From contig JANRID010000039.1 in the NCBI GenBank assembly GCA_033765305.1, forward strand, positions 3,172 to 67,171: a stretch of DNA of 64,000 nucleotides. The letters are read 5' to 3'. This DNA comes from RDXT01 sp033765305 (lineage in GTDB: Bacteria; Bacteroidota; Bacteroidia; J057). The notes under the pieces are model-generated. The model was not told the DNA's origin. It made no database searches and worked only from the letters and a program-made list of their open reading frames with translations. Below are positions 9,499 to 17,791 of the stretch, piece after piece. The first letter of the stretch is position 1, and every line of letters starts with the position of its first letter. The position numbers were made by a program, and so were the translations under genes.

Positions 9499-9548
9499 GG
9501 CGCGGTGCCGCAGCGGCCCGATGGATTGCGCCGCTGCGGCACCGCGCC
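9499..9548 (+). terminator. 19-bp perfect stem-loop after the esterase gene
   Basis: Bases 9499-9517 pair perfectly with 9530-9548 around a 12-base loop. It starts right after the esterase stop codon. No T-run follows, so it may act as a processed 3' hairpin rather than a classical intrinsic terminator. Confidence 0.6.
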
Positions 9549-9581
9549 GAACATCCTGTCCGCAGGACGGTTGATGCCTGC

Positions 9582-10058
9582 ATGACCGCGTACCAGGACG
9601 AACAGCCCATCGGCCAGCTTGGCCGCCAGCGTGGCGGATACTGCTACCTGCGGCTGGACGCGCAGACAGTGCAGCAGTTCCCCCGGCAGCGCCATACCCG
9701 CCTGATCTGCAGGCTCGAAGGCCAGATCGAATTCCGCTGCGGCCTGAACCACCTCGGCGACGGGCATTTCTTCATCATCCTCTCCGCCCGCCATCTGGCA
9801 TCGCTGGGCAAAGCGCCCGGCGACCGCATCCGCTTCGTGCTGACCGCAGACCCCGATCCGCTCGGCGTGGAGATGCCCGAAGTGCTGGAGGCGCTGCTGA
9901 GCCAGGACGAAGCGCTGCAGGCCGCATTCGGGCAGCTGAGCCTGGGCAAACAGCGCAATGTGATCCACCAGCTCATCCGCATCCGGAATCCGGACCTCCA
10001 GATCGCCCGCGCAGGAGAGCTGATCCGGGCCGCCGGCCAGCCCCGGCGGCGCAGCTAA
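9582..10058 (+). CDS. YdeI/OmpD-associated, DUF1905-domain protein
   Basis: 158 residues, no signal peptide, so cytoplasmic. The N-terminal ~90 residues match the DUF1905 beta-barrel pattern (RLICRLEGQIEFRCGL, HFFIILSARHLASLG, GDRIRFVL). The C-terminal ~55 residues match the YdeI/OmpD-associated helical tail (LPEVLEALL, then QLSLGKQRNVIHQLIRIRN). Family members lack an agreed biochemical role. The usual length is 150-200 residues, so this is complete. It stands alone between the esterase hairpin and the toxin-antitoxin promoter. Confidence 0.75.
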   Translation: MTAYQDEQPIGQLGRQRGGYCYLRLDAQTVQQFPRQRHTRLICRLEGQIEFRCGLNHLGDGHFFIILSARHLASLGKAPGDRIRFVLTADPDPLGVEMPEVLEALLSQDEALQAAFGQLSLGKQRNVIHQLIRIRNPDLQIARAGELIRAAGQPRRRS

Positions 10059-10100
10059 GCCGCAGGCGGCTTCCGAGCTGCACCGCCTTGGATGCAGGCA

Positions 10101-10131
10101 TTGCAAATCCCCTCCGAAGGATGTATCTTTA
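10101..10131 (+). promoter_or_regulatory. Bacteroidota-type promoter for the toxin-antitoxin pair
   Basis: TTG at 10101-10103 is followed after 20 bases by TATCTTTA (10124-10131), one mismatch from the -7 consensus TAnnTTTG. The antitoxin ATG lies 18 bases downstream. Confidence 0.55.
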
Positions 10132-10149
10132 ATCCAAAGAATAAGCAGG

Positions 10150-10353
10150 ATGACCTACGAAAAAATTGCAGCGGAACTCAACACCTTGCCCGAAGAGATG
10201 AGGGTTCAAGTGTTCAATTATATCCGGTTTTTGAAAAGCTCCTACGGAGAAGCCCGCCCGCTCCGGAAGCCGAAGTTTGGGTTCGGCAAGTACCGGGTCG
10301 AGATGTCGGAGGATTTTGATGCGCCGCTGGAGGACTTTAAAGAGTACATGTGA
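10150..10353 (+). CDS. Antitoxin of a VapBC-like pair (DUF2281-type)
   Basis: 67 residues. The N-terminus (YEKIAAELNTLPEEMRVQVFNYIRFLK) is the helix-turn seen in DUF2281/VapB-like antitoxins, and the C-terminal tail (KPKFGFGKY, then an acidic FDAPLEDFKEYM) is the flexible segment that wraps the toxin. The stop codon overlaps the start of the PIN toxin by one base (TGATG), the usual translational coupling of type II toxin-antitoxin operons. Autorepression with the toxin is expected from the family but no operator was identified. Confidence 0.85.
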   Translation: MTYEKIAAELNTLPEEMRVQVFNYIRFLKSSYGEARPLRKPKFGFGKYRVEMSEDFDAPLEDFKEYM

Positions 10354-10748
10354 TGCAGGTGCTGCTGGATAGCCATGTGTTGATTTGGCTGTACTTGGGT
10401 GATCAGAAACTGAGCACACAAGCAAGAAATCTGATCGAGTCTTCAGACAGTGAGTGTTTTATGAGCCTTGCTAGTGTTTGGGAAATAGCAATCAAGAGTA
10501 AATTAGGAAAAATAAATATCGGGGTGCCCGTAGAGGATTTTGTGGCAGATATTATAGAAAACGGGATACAGATGCTGAGAATAGATCTCAAGCATATTCT
10601 TGCGACGCAGCGTATGGAGTTCCATCACCGTGATCCTTTCGACAGGCTGCTCTTTGCCCAGGCCATTGTAGAAAATATGGTGCTGATATCGGCGGATGAA
10701 ATCGCAGATGTATACTTCGAGCGTGAACCTGTAAAGCGTGTATGGTAG
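10353..10748 (+). CDS. PIN-domain toxin (VapC-like ribonuclease)
   Basis: 131 residues from ATG 10353. PIN-domain acidic residues are in place: LLDSHVLIW (Asp 6), SVWEIAIKSKLGK (Glu ~43), and HHRDPFDRLLFAQA, where the Asp pair of the RDPFDRLL motif completes the metal site. This is the subfamily most often paired with DUF2281-like antitoxins. VapC toxins are Mg2+-dependent endoribonucleases cutting tRNA or rRNA; the target here is unknown. A frame-compatible GTG at 10350 is an alternative start. The gene is intact and ends 4 bases before the palindromic repeat array. Confidence 0.9.
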   Translation: MQVLLDSHVLIWLYLGDQKLSTQARNLIESSDSECFMSLASVWEIAIKSKLGKINIGVPVEDFVADIIENGIQMLRIDLKHILATQRMEFHHRDPFDRLLFAQAIVENMVLISADEIADVYFEREPVKRVW

Positions 10749-10752
10749 TGCT

Positions 10753-11136
10753 GTAGAGACGCGACGCATCGCGTCTCTGCACCGCGGGAATGCGGCGCAC
10801 CGCGCCGCCATGTGTGCAGACGCGCCGCATCGTCGCCATCCGTAGAGACGCGATGCATCGCGTCTCTGCACCGCGGGAATGCGGCGCGGTGCGCCGCCAT
10901 GTGTGCAGACGCGCCGCGTCGTCGCCATCCGTAGAGACGCGATGCATCGCGTCTCTACACCGCGGGAATGCGGCGCGGTGCGCCGCCATGTGTGCAGACG
11001 CACCGCGTCGTCGCCATCCGTAGAGACGCGATGCATCGCGTCTCTGCACCGCGGGAATGCGGCGCACCGCGCCGCCATGTGTGCAGACGCGCCGCGTCGT
11101 CGCCATCCGTAGAGACGCGACGCATCGCGTCTCTAC
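10753..11136. repeat. 89-bp tandem repeat with long palindromes, 4 full and 1 partial copies
   Basis: Units begin at 10753, 10842, 10931, 11020 and 11109, exactly 89 bases apart; the last is cut after about 28 bases. Each begins with a 28-base palindrome (arms GTAGAGACGCGATG / CATCGCGTCTCTAC, perfect in some copies) and contains a second GC-rich dyad around GGCGCGGTGCGCC. Copies differ only at a few bases, several of them compensating within the second dyad (CGCACCGCG versus CGCGGTGCG). Similar GAGACGCGAT palindromes are common dispersed elements in Bacteroidota and cyanobacteria. No transposase is nearby. It fills the 465-base gap between the PIN toxin and the oxidoreductase. Confidence 0.9.
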
Positions 11137-11213
11137 ACCCCCTGCGAAACCCATTTCCCGCTGCGCCTTTCCGCTGCGTTGGCTACCTTATGGGTCAACC
11201 TAACAGTTCCCCT

Positions 11214-12560
11214 ATGCCCTACTCGCGCCGCTCCTTTCTCCACCACACCGCCGCCCTTGCCGGGGCCAGCCTCCTCCCCCTCGATGCCCTCGCCGCCAGC
11301 GCCCGCCGCGTACCGCCCGGCGACAAGGTCCTCGTCGGTGTCGTCGGCTGCAAAGGCATGGGCTGGTCCAACCTCCGCGCCCACCTTACCACCCTCCCCC
11401 AGGTCGAGTGCGTCGCCCTGGCCGATGTGGACCAGGCCGTCCTCGACGAACGTGCCGCCAACGTCCAGGAACTCCGGGGCACCCGGCCCAAAACCTTCAA
11501 GGACTACCGCAAACTCCTCGAACTGAAGGACCTCGACGCCGTCATCATCGGCACCCCCGACCACTGGCACTGCCTCATCGCCATCCACGCCCTCGATGCC
11601 GGCAAGCACGTCTACGTCGAAAAACCCCTCGCCAACACCATCGAGGAGTGCAACCTCATGCTCGCCGCCGCACGCCGCTACGGCAAAATCGTCCAGGTCG
11701 GCCAGTGGCAGCGCAGCGGCGCCCACTACCAGCAGGCCTACGACTTCCTCCGCAGCGGCCAGATCGGCAACGTCCGCCTCGTCAAATGCTGGGCCTACCA
11801 GGGCTGGATGAAGCCCGTGCCCGTTACCCCCGACTCCGCCCCGCCGCCCGGCGTCGACTACGACCTGTGGCTCGGCCCCGCCCCCAAACGCCCCTTCAAC
11901 GCCAACCGCTTCCACTTCAACTTCCGCTGGTTCTGGGACTACGCCGGCGGCCTTATGACCGACTGGGGCGTGCATGAGATCGATATCGCCCTCTACTTCA
12001 TGGGTGCCTCCGCCCCCAAATCCGTCATGGCCTCCGGCGGCAAGCTCGCCTACCCCGACGATGCCTCCGAAACCCCCGACACCCTCCAGACCGTGTTCGA
12101 ATACGACAAGTTCAACCTGCTCTGGGAGCACGCCACTGGCATCGACGGCGGCAACTACGGCAAGACCGAAGGCATCGCCTTCATCGGCAACAACGGCACC
12201 CTCGTCGTCAACCGCGACGGCTGGGAAGTCATCCCCGAAACCCAGCGCGACAGCCAGGGCATCCTCCAGTACAAAATCCAGGACCTCCCCGACCAGCGCC
12301 GCGGCGGCAGCGCCAACTACCTCGCCGACCACGTCAAAAACTTCATCACCGCCATCGAGGCCGGCGACCCCTCCATCCTCAAGTGCGGCATCGAAACCGG
12401 TGCCGTCGCCGCCATCAACGCCCAGATGGGCAACATCGCCTTCAAAACCGGCCGCAAAATCTACTGGGACGCCGCCAAAGGCGAGTTCAAAAACGACAGC
12501 GAGGCCAATGCCCTCATCCGCGCCAGCTACCACAACGGCTGGAAGCTGCCCAAGGTCTGA
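11214..12560 (+). CDS. Tat-exported Gfo/Idh/MocA family oxidoreductase
   Basis: 448 residues from ATG 11214, which places a twin-arginine signal (SRRSFLHHTAALAGASLL) at the N-terminus; the frame extends upstream only through the palindromic repeats. A Rossmann domain follows (VLVGVVGCKGMGWSNL, ALADVD), then the EKPLANT segment with the catalytic-site Lys, and a C-terminal GFO/IDH/MocA domain with WFWDYAGGLMTDWGVHEID. Such periplasmic members act on sugars or cyclitols with a tightly bound NAD(P); the substrate is unknown. The gene's third codon positions are almost all C or G, with C strongly preferred, more extreme than its neighbours. Confidence 0.9.
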   Translation: MPYSRRSFLHHTAALAGASLLPLDALAASARRVPPGDKVLVGVVGCKGMGWSNLRAHLTTLPQVECVALADVDQAVLDERAANVQELRGTRPKTFKDYRKLLELKDLDAVIIGTPDHWHCLIAIHALDAGKHVYVEKPLANTIEECNLMLAAARRYGKIVQVGQWQRSGAHYQQAYDFLRSGQIGNVRLVKCWAYQGWMKPVPVTPDSAPPPGVDYDLWLGPAPKRPFNANRFHFNFRWFWDYAGGLMTDWGVHEIDIALYFMGASAPKSVMASGGKLAYPDDASETPDTLQTVFEYDKFNLLWEHATGIDGGNYGKTEGIAFIGNNGTLVVNRDGWEVIPETQRDSQGILQYKIQDLPDQRRGGSANYLADHVKNFITAIEAGDPSILKCGIETGAVAAINAQMGNIAFKTGRKIYWDAAKGEFKNDSEANALIRASYHNGWKLPKV

Positions 12561-12817
12561 CAGCCTGCCCGGATGAGGATGAGGGCCTGTCCCCTGGCTG
12601 CGCAGACGCGCATCCAGGGGCCGGGCTCCTCCGGGGTTCGCTGCGCTCCGTCCCTCGCTTCGCTCAGGACCAAGCCCTCCGGAGCCCTCAGGCCGCGCAA
12701 CGCCAGCCGCACCTCCAGGCCAGCCCCGGCAGGGCAGCAGAAAGCCCTAGGATTTGATCCCGGAATCGGATATTATTGTAGCAGATTGATACAATGATCT
12801 GCTGCACCCCAATTCCA
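12561..12817. other. Intergenic region before the carboxylesterase
   Basis: About 257 bases with no gene. It holds short GC-rich inverted words (CGCTGCGCTCCGTCCCTCGC followed by more of the same style) and ends in an AT-rich stretch (near 12765-12795) where a promoter is likely, although no exact TAnnTTTG box is present. Confidence 0.4.
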
Positions 12818-14425
12818 ATGCGCATGAAACAAGCCTCTCTTCTGCTCCTCCTTGCCCTGCTGGGCAGCACGCCCGCCTGGAGCCAGCTCCAGACCGGAAG
12901 CCGGATAGCCGTTGCCCAGACCGATGCCGGCCAGGTGCGCGGCTGCATCAGCGGCGGCATATACACCTACAAAGGCATTCCCTATGCCGAGGCAGGCCGC
13001 TTCGAGGCGCCCCGCAAGCCCAAACCCTGGGACGGCGTCCGCAGCTCGATGACCTACGGGCCCGTAGCGCCCCTGCTCGACCCTACCACCTCGGTGCAGG
13101 ACGAGTCCGAATTTGTGTTCAACCACAGCTGGGGCTATACCAGCGAGGACTGCATGCGCCTCAATGTGTGGTCGCCCGGCATCGCCGACGGCAGGAAGCG
13201 CCCCGTCCTGTTCTGGATCCACGGCGGCGGCTTCACCGCCGGCTCCTCGCAGGAGCTGCCCTCCTACGACGGCGAAAACCTCGCCCGGACGGGCGATGTG
13301 GTGGTCGTGTCCATCAACCACCGCCTCAACATCCTCGGCTACCTCGACCTGTCGGCCTACGGGGAAAAGTACCGCTATTCCGCCAACCTGAGCATCCTCG
13401 ACATGCGCGCAGCGCTGGAGTGGGTACAGGCCAACATCGCCAATTTCGGCGGGGACCCCGGCAATGTGACCATCTTCGGCCAGTCGGGCGGCGGCGCCAA
13501 GGTCAACATGCTGATGGCCATGCCCTCGGCCAGGGGCCTCTTCCACAAGGCCATCAACCAGAGCGGTTCCTTCCGCGTGACCATGCCCGACAAGCAGCTG
13601 ACCCAGGCCATCGGGGCGGAGGTGCTGAAAGAGCTGGGCATCGCGCCTGCCGAGGCGGACCGCATCCAAACCGTGCCCTTCGCCGAGCTTTCGGCGGCAG
13701 GCAAGCGCGCCCTGGCCACGGTAGCCGAGCGCATGAAAGCCGAAGGCAAGCCCCTGCCGGGATTCGGGCTCAGCTGGGGCCCCAGCCGCGACGGCGACCT
13801 GCTGCCCTACGACGCAGGCTCCCCGGAAGCCCTGGCGCTTTCGAAGGACATTCCCCTGCTCATCGGCACCGTGAAGAATGAGTTCATGGCTTCCCTCTAC
13901 GCCGGCATGACCGACGCCTCCGAGGCCGACGTGCAGGCATTTCTGTCCAAACGCTACGGCGATAAAACCGATGCCTATGTGGCGGCGGTGAAGAAAGCCT
14001 ATCCGCGCGATACCCGCCCCTCCGACCTCATGGATGTGGATCTGCTCTTCCGGCCCGGTGCCGTGGCGCAGGCAGACGCCAAGGCTGCGCTGGCCGGCGG
14101 CGCCCCGGTGTATCTGTACATGTTCACCTGGCAGTCGCCGGTGATGGACGGCAAATACAAGGCGACGCACTGCATGGAGCTGCCCTTTGTGTTCAACAAC
14201 ATTGCCCGCTGCCAGGAAATGACCGGCGGAGGCAAGGATGCCTACAAGCTGGCAGCGAAGGTGAGCGCCGCCTGGGTACGTTTTGCCCGCACCGGCAATC
14301 CCGCCCACAAAGGCCTGCCCGCCTGGCCTGCCTACACCGCCTCGAATGGCGCCAACATGATCTTCGACCATACCTGCGAGGTGCGCAGCCATTTCGACCG
14401 CGAGCTGCTGGACCTCATGAAGTGA
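12818..14425 (+). CDS. Secreted type B carboxylesterase
   Basis: About 535 residues. ATG 12818 or 12824 gives a signal peptide (KQASLLLLLALLGSTPAWSQ). Family hallmarks are in order: YKGIPYAE near the N-terminus, EDCMRLNVWSP, the oxyanion-hole HGGGFTAGS, the nucleophile elbow FGQSGGG with Ser ~223, an acidic TVKNEF residue, and THCMELPFVF with the catalytic His. Length is normal for the esterase/lipase family (~500-550). It should hydrolyse carboxylic esters in the periplasm or outside the cell. The first in-frame start (12794) is less likely because it would put charged and Cys residues before the signal peptide. A strong terminator follows. Confidence 0.9.
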   Translation: MRMKQASLLLLLALLGSTPAWSQLQTGSRIAVAQTDAGQVRGCISGGIYTYKGIPYAEAGRFEAPRKPKPWDGVRSSMTYGPVAPLLDPTTSVQDESEFVFNHSWGYTSEDCMRLNVWSPGIADGRKRPVLFWIHGGGFTAGSSQELPSYDGENLARTGDVVVVSINHRLNILGYLDLSAYGEKYRYSANLSILDMRAALEWVQANIANFGGDPGNVTIFGQSGGGAKVNMLMAMPSARGLFHKAINQSGSFRVTMPDKQLTQAIGAEVLKELGIAPAEADRIQTVPFAELSAAGKRALATVAERMKAEGKPLPGFGLSWGPSRDGDLLPYDAGSPEALALSKDIPLLIGTVKNEFMASLYAGMTDASEADVQAFLSKRYGDKTDAYVAAVKKAYPRDTRPSDLMDVDLLFRPGAVAQADAKAALAGGAPVYLYMFTWQSPVMDGKYKATHCMELPFVFNNIARCQEMTGGGKDAYKLAAKVSAAWVRFARTGNPAHKGLPAWPAYTASNGANMIFDHTCEVRSHFDRELLDLMK

Positions 14426-14430
14426 TGCGA

Positions 14431-14468
14431 CCGCCCCCGGCAGGCGCATCGGCGCCTGCCGGGGGCGG
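14431..14468 (+). terminator. 17-bp perfect stem-loop terminator
   Basis: Bases 14431-14447 pair perfectly with 14452-14468 around a 4-base ATCG loop, six bases after the carboxylesterase stop codon. Confidence 0.75.
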
Positions 14469-14531
14469 GTATCTCCGCCAGTTGCGAATTCCTCCGGAAA
14501 TCGCCACCTTGGCCCCAAACTCCCAAACCTG

Positions 14532-16469
14532 ATGAAACGACTGCTGCTCACGCTTTCCTGCGCCTGCCTGGCGCTGATCTCCCTGCACGCGCAGGTGCGC
14601 GAATCCGGCAACCTCGTGCTGCGCAATGTGCCCGAACTGCCTGCCGCCCTGCGCGACCGCGTGGGCCAGTACCAGTCCATCCGCGGCGCCAGCGCACTCG
14701 ACTGGGCACCCGGCGGCGGCCTGCTGATCTCCACCCGCTTCGGCGAGGTGGCCCAGGTGCACCACGTCGCGGCGCCCGGCGCCTACCGCCGCCAGCTCAC
14801 CTTCTCCGCCGAGCCGACCTCCGGCGCCCGCGTCTGCCCTGACCCTGCGCAGCAGCAGTTTCTCTACGCCCGCGACATCGGCGGCAATGAAAACTTCCAG
14901 CTCTACGCCTTCGACCTGCGCAGCGGCGCCTCCCGCCTCCTCACCGACGGCAGCTCCCGCAACCAGGGCGGACGCTGGAGCACCGACGGCACCCGAATCG
15001 CCTACACCTCCAACAAGCGCTCGGCAGCCGACCTCGATGTGTACATCGCCTCGCCAGGCCAGCCGGCCTCCGAGGCCCGCCGCGTATACCAGGGCCAGGG
15101 CGGCGGCTGGAGCATCAGCGATTGGTCCGACGACCAGCAGCGCATGATCCTGGAGCAGTACCGCTCCGTCACCGATTCGCGCCTTTTCCTCCTCGAAACG
15201 GCTACCGGTGCCCTGACGCCGCTCTTCCCCCGCGAGCAGTCCGTCGCCTACGGCGGCGCACGGTTTTCGGCGGACGGCAGCGGCCTCTTCTTTATTTCGG
15301 ATGAAAACAGCGAGTTTGCCCGCCTGCGCTACGCAGATCTGGCTACCGGCGCCGTGCAGGTGATCACCAGCGGCATCGAATGGGATGTGGAAGGCTTCTC
15401 GATGAGCCGCGACCGCCGCAAGCTCTACTTCAGCACCAACGAAAACGGATTTTCCCGCCTGTACCGCCTCGATCTCAAGACCCTGCGCTACGCCGCCGTG
15501 CCCGGCATCCCGGAAGGCACCTTCGGCAGCGGCATCTTCAGCCCGGACGGACGCCAGCTGGCCCTGACCCTCAACACTTCGCGCACCGCCTCCGACGCCT
15601 ACACCCTCGATACCAAAACCGGCAGGCTCACCCGCTGGACCTTCAGCGAGACGGGCGGCCTGAATCCCGACCAGTTTGTCACCCCCTCGCTGATCGAGTA
15701 CCCCACCTTTGACGAGGTGAACGGCGCGCCGCGCAAGATTCCTGCGCTGCTCTACCAGCCTGCCGGCGCCAGCGGGCGGCTGCCTTCGCTCATCCTCATC
15801 CACGGCGGCCCCGAAGGCCAGTCGCGGCCCTCGTTCAGCAGCTTCGTGCAGATGCTGGTCCAGGAGCTGGGCATCGCCGTGCTGGTGCCCAATGTGCGCG
15901 GCTCCACCGGCTACGGCAAGACCTACGTATCGCTGGACAATGGCCCTCTGCGCGAAAACTCCGTGCGCGACATCGGCGCGCTGCTCGACTGGATCGCCGC
16001 CCAGCCGGGCCTGGACCCCGAGCGCGTAGCGGTGTACGGCGGCTCCTACGGCGGCTACATGTCGCTCGCCTGCATGACCCATTACAACGCCCGCCTGCGC
16101 TGCGGCGTGGACCTCTTCGGCATCAGCAATTTCACCACCTTCCTCAAAAATACCTCCTCCTACCGCCAGGACCTGCGCCGGGCCGAGTACGGGGATGAGC
16201 GCGACCCGGCCATGGCTGCGGTATTCGAGCGCATTTCGCCCATCAGCAGCATCCGGAACATCACCAAGCCCATGATGGTCTTTCAGGGGAAAAACGACCC
16301 GCGCGTGCCCCTCTCGGAATCCGATCAGATGGTGGAGGCGCTGCTGAGCCAGGGCAACGAGGTCTGGTACCTTATGGCCAAGGACGAAGGCCACGGCATC
16401 GCGCGCAAAAGCAACCGGGAGCAGGTGGATGCGGCCCTGCTGCTGTTTTTGAAGCGGTACTTGCTGTGA
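14532..16469 (+). CDS. Secreted S9 family prolyl oligopeptidase-like peptidase
   Basis: 645 residues with a signal peptide (residues 1-21, ending LHAQ). Residues ~50-380 form a WD40/PD40-like beta-propeller (ARDIGGNENFQLYAFDL, GGRWSTDGTRIAYTSNK, ARFSADGSGLFFISDE). The C-terminal alpha/beta hydrolase domain has HGGPEGQSRP, the nucleophile motif GGSYGGYM (Ser ~505), Asp ~589 in GKNDPRVP and His ~621 in DEGHGI, a complete S9 triad. Such enzymes cleave short peptides, usually dipeptidyl- or acyl-peptides. Being secreted, it likely feeds peptide uptake. A single gene between two hairpins. Confidence 0.92.
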   Translation: MKRLLLTLSCACLALISLHAQVRESGNLVLRNVPELPAALRDRVGQYQSIRGASALDWAPGGGLLISTRFGEVAQVHHVAAPGAYRRQLTFSAEPTSGARVCPDPAQQQFLYARDIGGNENFQLYAFDLRSGASRLLTDGSSRNQGGRWSTDGTRIAYTSNKRSAADLDVYIASPGQPASEARRVYQGQGGGWSISDWSDDQQRMILEQYRSVTDSRLFLLETATGALTPLFPREQSVAYGGARFSADGSGLFFISDENSEFARLRYADLATGAVQVITSGIEWDVEGFSMSRDRRKLYFSTNENGFSRLYRLDLKTLRYAAVPGIPEGTFGSGIFSPDGRQLALTLNTSRTASDAYTLDTKTGRLTRWTFSETGGLNPDQFVTPSLIEYPTFDEVNGAPRKIPALLYQPAGASGRLPSLILIHGGPEGQSRPSFSSFVQMLVQELGIAVLVPNVRGSTGYGKTYVSLDNGPLRENSVRDIGALLDWIAAQPGLDPERVAVYGGSYGGYMSLACMTHYNARLRCGVDLFGISNFTTFLKNTSSYRQDLRRAEYGDERDPAMAAVFERISPISSIRNITKPMMVFQGKNDPRVPLSESDQMVEALLSQGNEVWYLMAKDEGHGIARKSNREQVDAALLLFLKRYLL

Positions 16470-16497
16470 TATAGAGGAATTTGGCTAACTTGAGCGT

Positions 16498-16518
16498 GCC
16501 GGGCCGCCCAGGCCCGGC
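16498..16518 (+). terminator. Short GC-rich hairpin after the S9 peptidase
   Basis: GCCGGGCC (16498-16505) pairs with GGCCCGGC (16511-16518) around a 5-base loop, 28 bases after the stop codon. No T-run follows. Confidence 0.5.
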
Positions 16519-16533
16519 AATTCCGTATCTGAT

Positions 16534-17730
16534 ATGCCGGCTGCTACGAATCACCCGAAACATCTGCGAGACTACTCGCCTGAGGAGCTGCTCGAAGCCA
16601 TCGAGGCCAACAAGCACATCTACGACTCGCATTTCGACCTGCAGTTTCTGCGGAATCTCAACGAAGAGATCATCTCCATGCTGGAATACTACTTCCGGCC
16701 TGTGTTTATCGGCTTCGACGAGATGCCCGTGCGCAACAATCCCGACCGCCCGCTCATCTACGCCTGCAACCACTCCGGCATGGCCTTCCCCTGGGATGCG
16801 ATCATGTTCGGCTCCGGTCTGATGCACAAGCATGACTATCAGCTCGATAAGCTGTTTCGCCCGCTGGCGGCGCCGGAGCTCTCGGCTTCCAACCTGATGA
16901 ACCCCTTCATGGTCCGCGACCTCTGGAAGCGGGTGGGGGCGGTGGATGCAACCGGGCTCAATTTCGAGACCATGATGCAGTATCCGCACTCCAACCTGCT
17001 CATCTACCCGGAGGGGGTGCCCGGCATCGGCAAGGGCTTCAACCGCCGCTATCAGCTGCAGACCTTTTCCACTTCGATGATCCGGATGGCCATCAAATAC
17101 CGGACGGATATTGTGGGCGTGTCCTGCATCAACGGCGAGTACATCAATCCCTATTCGTACAGCTCCCGCCGGCTGAACCGGCTCGTGGGGCTGCTGGGCA
17201 TTCCCTACCTGCCGGTGGCCGTGCATACGCCGCTGCTGCTGCTGCTGCCCTGGATGTTTTACTATGCATTTCCCGCCAAGCTCACCTATGTGCTCGGCAA
17301 CCGTTACCGCCCCTACGAAATGGTGGGCGGCAAGCCCCTGGAGGAGGTGCCGATCGAGGAGATCCGGCGGGTGCGCGATGCGATCCAGGCGGATATGCAG
17401 GCCGAGCTGACCCAAAACGCAGCGCGCTACGGGCAGAAACCCTACCACTGGAAGGAATTGGGCCAGTCGCTGCGCCGCCATTGGCGCAAGCTGCCTTACT
17501 GGACACCCATCGGCTGGCCTGCGCTCTTTACCGAGTACGACCGCCGCTACAACCGCGAGCCGGAGCCGCCGCGCGGCATTCTGAACGGCGCCTTCCGCTT
17601 CTGGCGCATTGTAGCGCGTAATCCCATCATCTTCGCGTACTTCCTGCCCGTCGTCGGCTGGGTTCCCATCTTGTGGAAAGGCCTCAAAGGCCGCCGCAAA
17701 GTGGAGCCTTGGGAAGGCTCCAGCGTATAA
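16534..17730 (+). CDS. PlsC-like acyltransferase (LPLAT family)
   Basis: 398 residues. The acyltransferase block I is a variant, NHSGMAFPWDAIMFGS (His ~80, Asp seven residues on rather than the usual four). Block III is IYPEGVPGIGKGF (Pro-Glu-Gly ~159-161). Two hydrophobic segments follow (around LPVAVHTPLLLLLPWMFYYAF and near NPIIFAYFLPVVGWVPILW). This fits the LPLAT/DAGAT-like subgroup of glycerolipid acyltransferases that move acyl groups from CoA or ACP to a lipid acceptor at the inner membrane. The exact acceptor is unknown. It is convergent with lolA, sharing the hairpin at 17735-17769. Confidence 0.8.
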   Translation: MPAATNHPKHLRDYSPEELLEAIEANKHIYDSHFDLQFLRNLNEEIISMLEYYFRPVFIGFDEMPVRNNPDRPLIYACNHSGMAFPWDAIMFGSGLMHKHDYQLDKLFRPLAAPELSASNLMNPFMVRDLWKRVGAVDATGLNFETMMQYPHSNLLIYPEGVPGIGKGFNRRYQLQTFSTSMIRMAIKYRTDIVGVSCINGEYINPYSYSSRRLNRLVGLLGIPYLPVAVHTPLLLLLPWMFYYAFPAKLTYVLGNRYRPYEMVGGKPLEEVPIEEIRRVRDAIQADMQAELTQNAARYGQKPYHWKELGQSLRRHWRKLPYWTPIGWPALFTEYDRRYNREPEPPRGILNGAFRFWRIVARNPIIFAYFLPVVGWVPILWKGLKGRRKVEPWEGSSV

Positions 17731-17734
17731 TGCG

Positions 17735-17769
17735 CCAGGCCCCCGCATGCCGGAGCAGCAGGGGCCTGG
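17735..17769. terminator. Hairpin between convergent acyltransferase and lolA genes
   Basis: CCAGGCCCC (17735-17743) pairs with GGGGCCTGG (17761-17769) around a 17-base loop. Its position suits both converging transcripts. Confidence 0.5.
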
Positions 17770-17791
17770 ATCTTGCCGGATACGAAGCGCC

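Noticed and set aside
10753..11136. CRISPR array
   Set aside because: The units are nearly identical along their whole length, so there are no variable spacers, and there are no cas genes. The same applies to 45711-46057.
10503..11154. Several repetitive ~190-residue frames on both strands in the 89-bp array
   Set aside because: They are translations of palindromic tandem repeats (89 bases is not a multiple of three, so the reading frames cycle). No promoter or homologous protein pattern.
10968..11213. N-terminal extension of the Gfo/Idh/MocA protein
   Set aside because: It would translate the palindromic repeats and bury the twin-arginine signal that starts at 11214.
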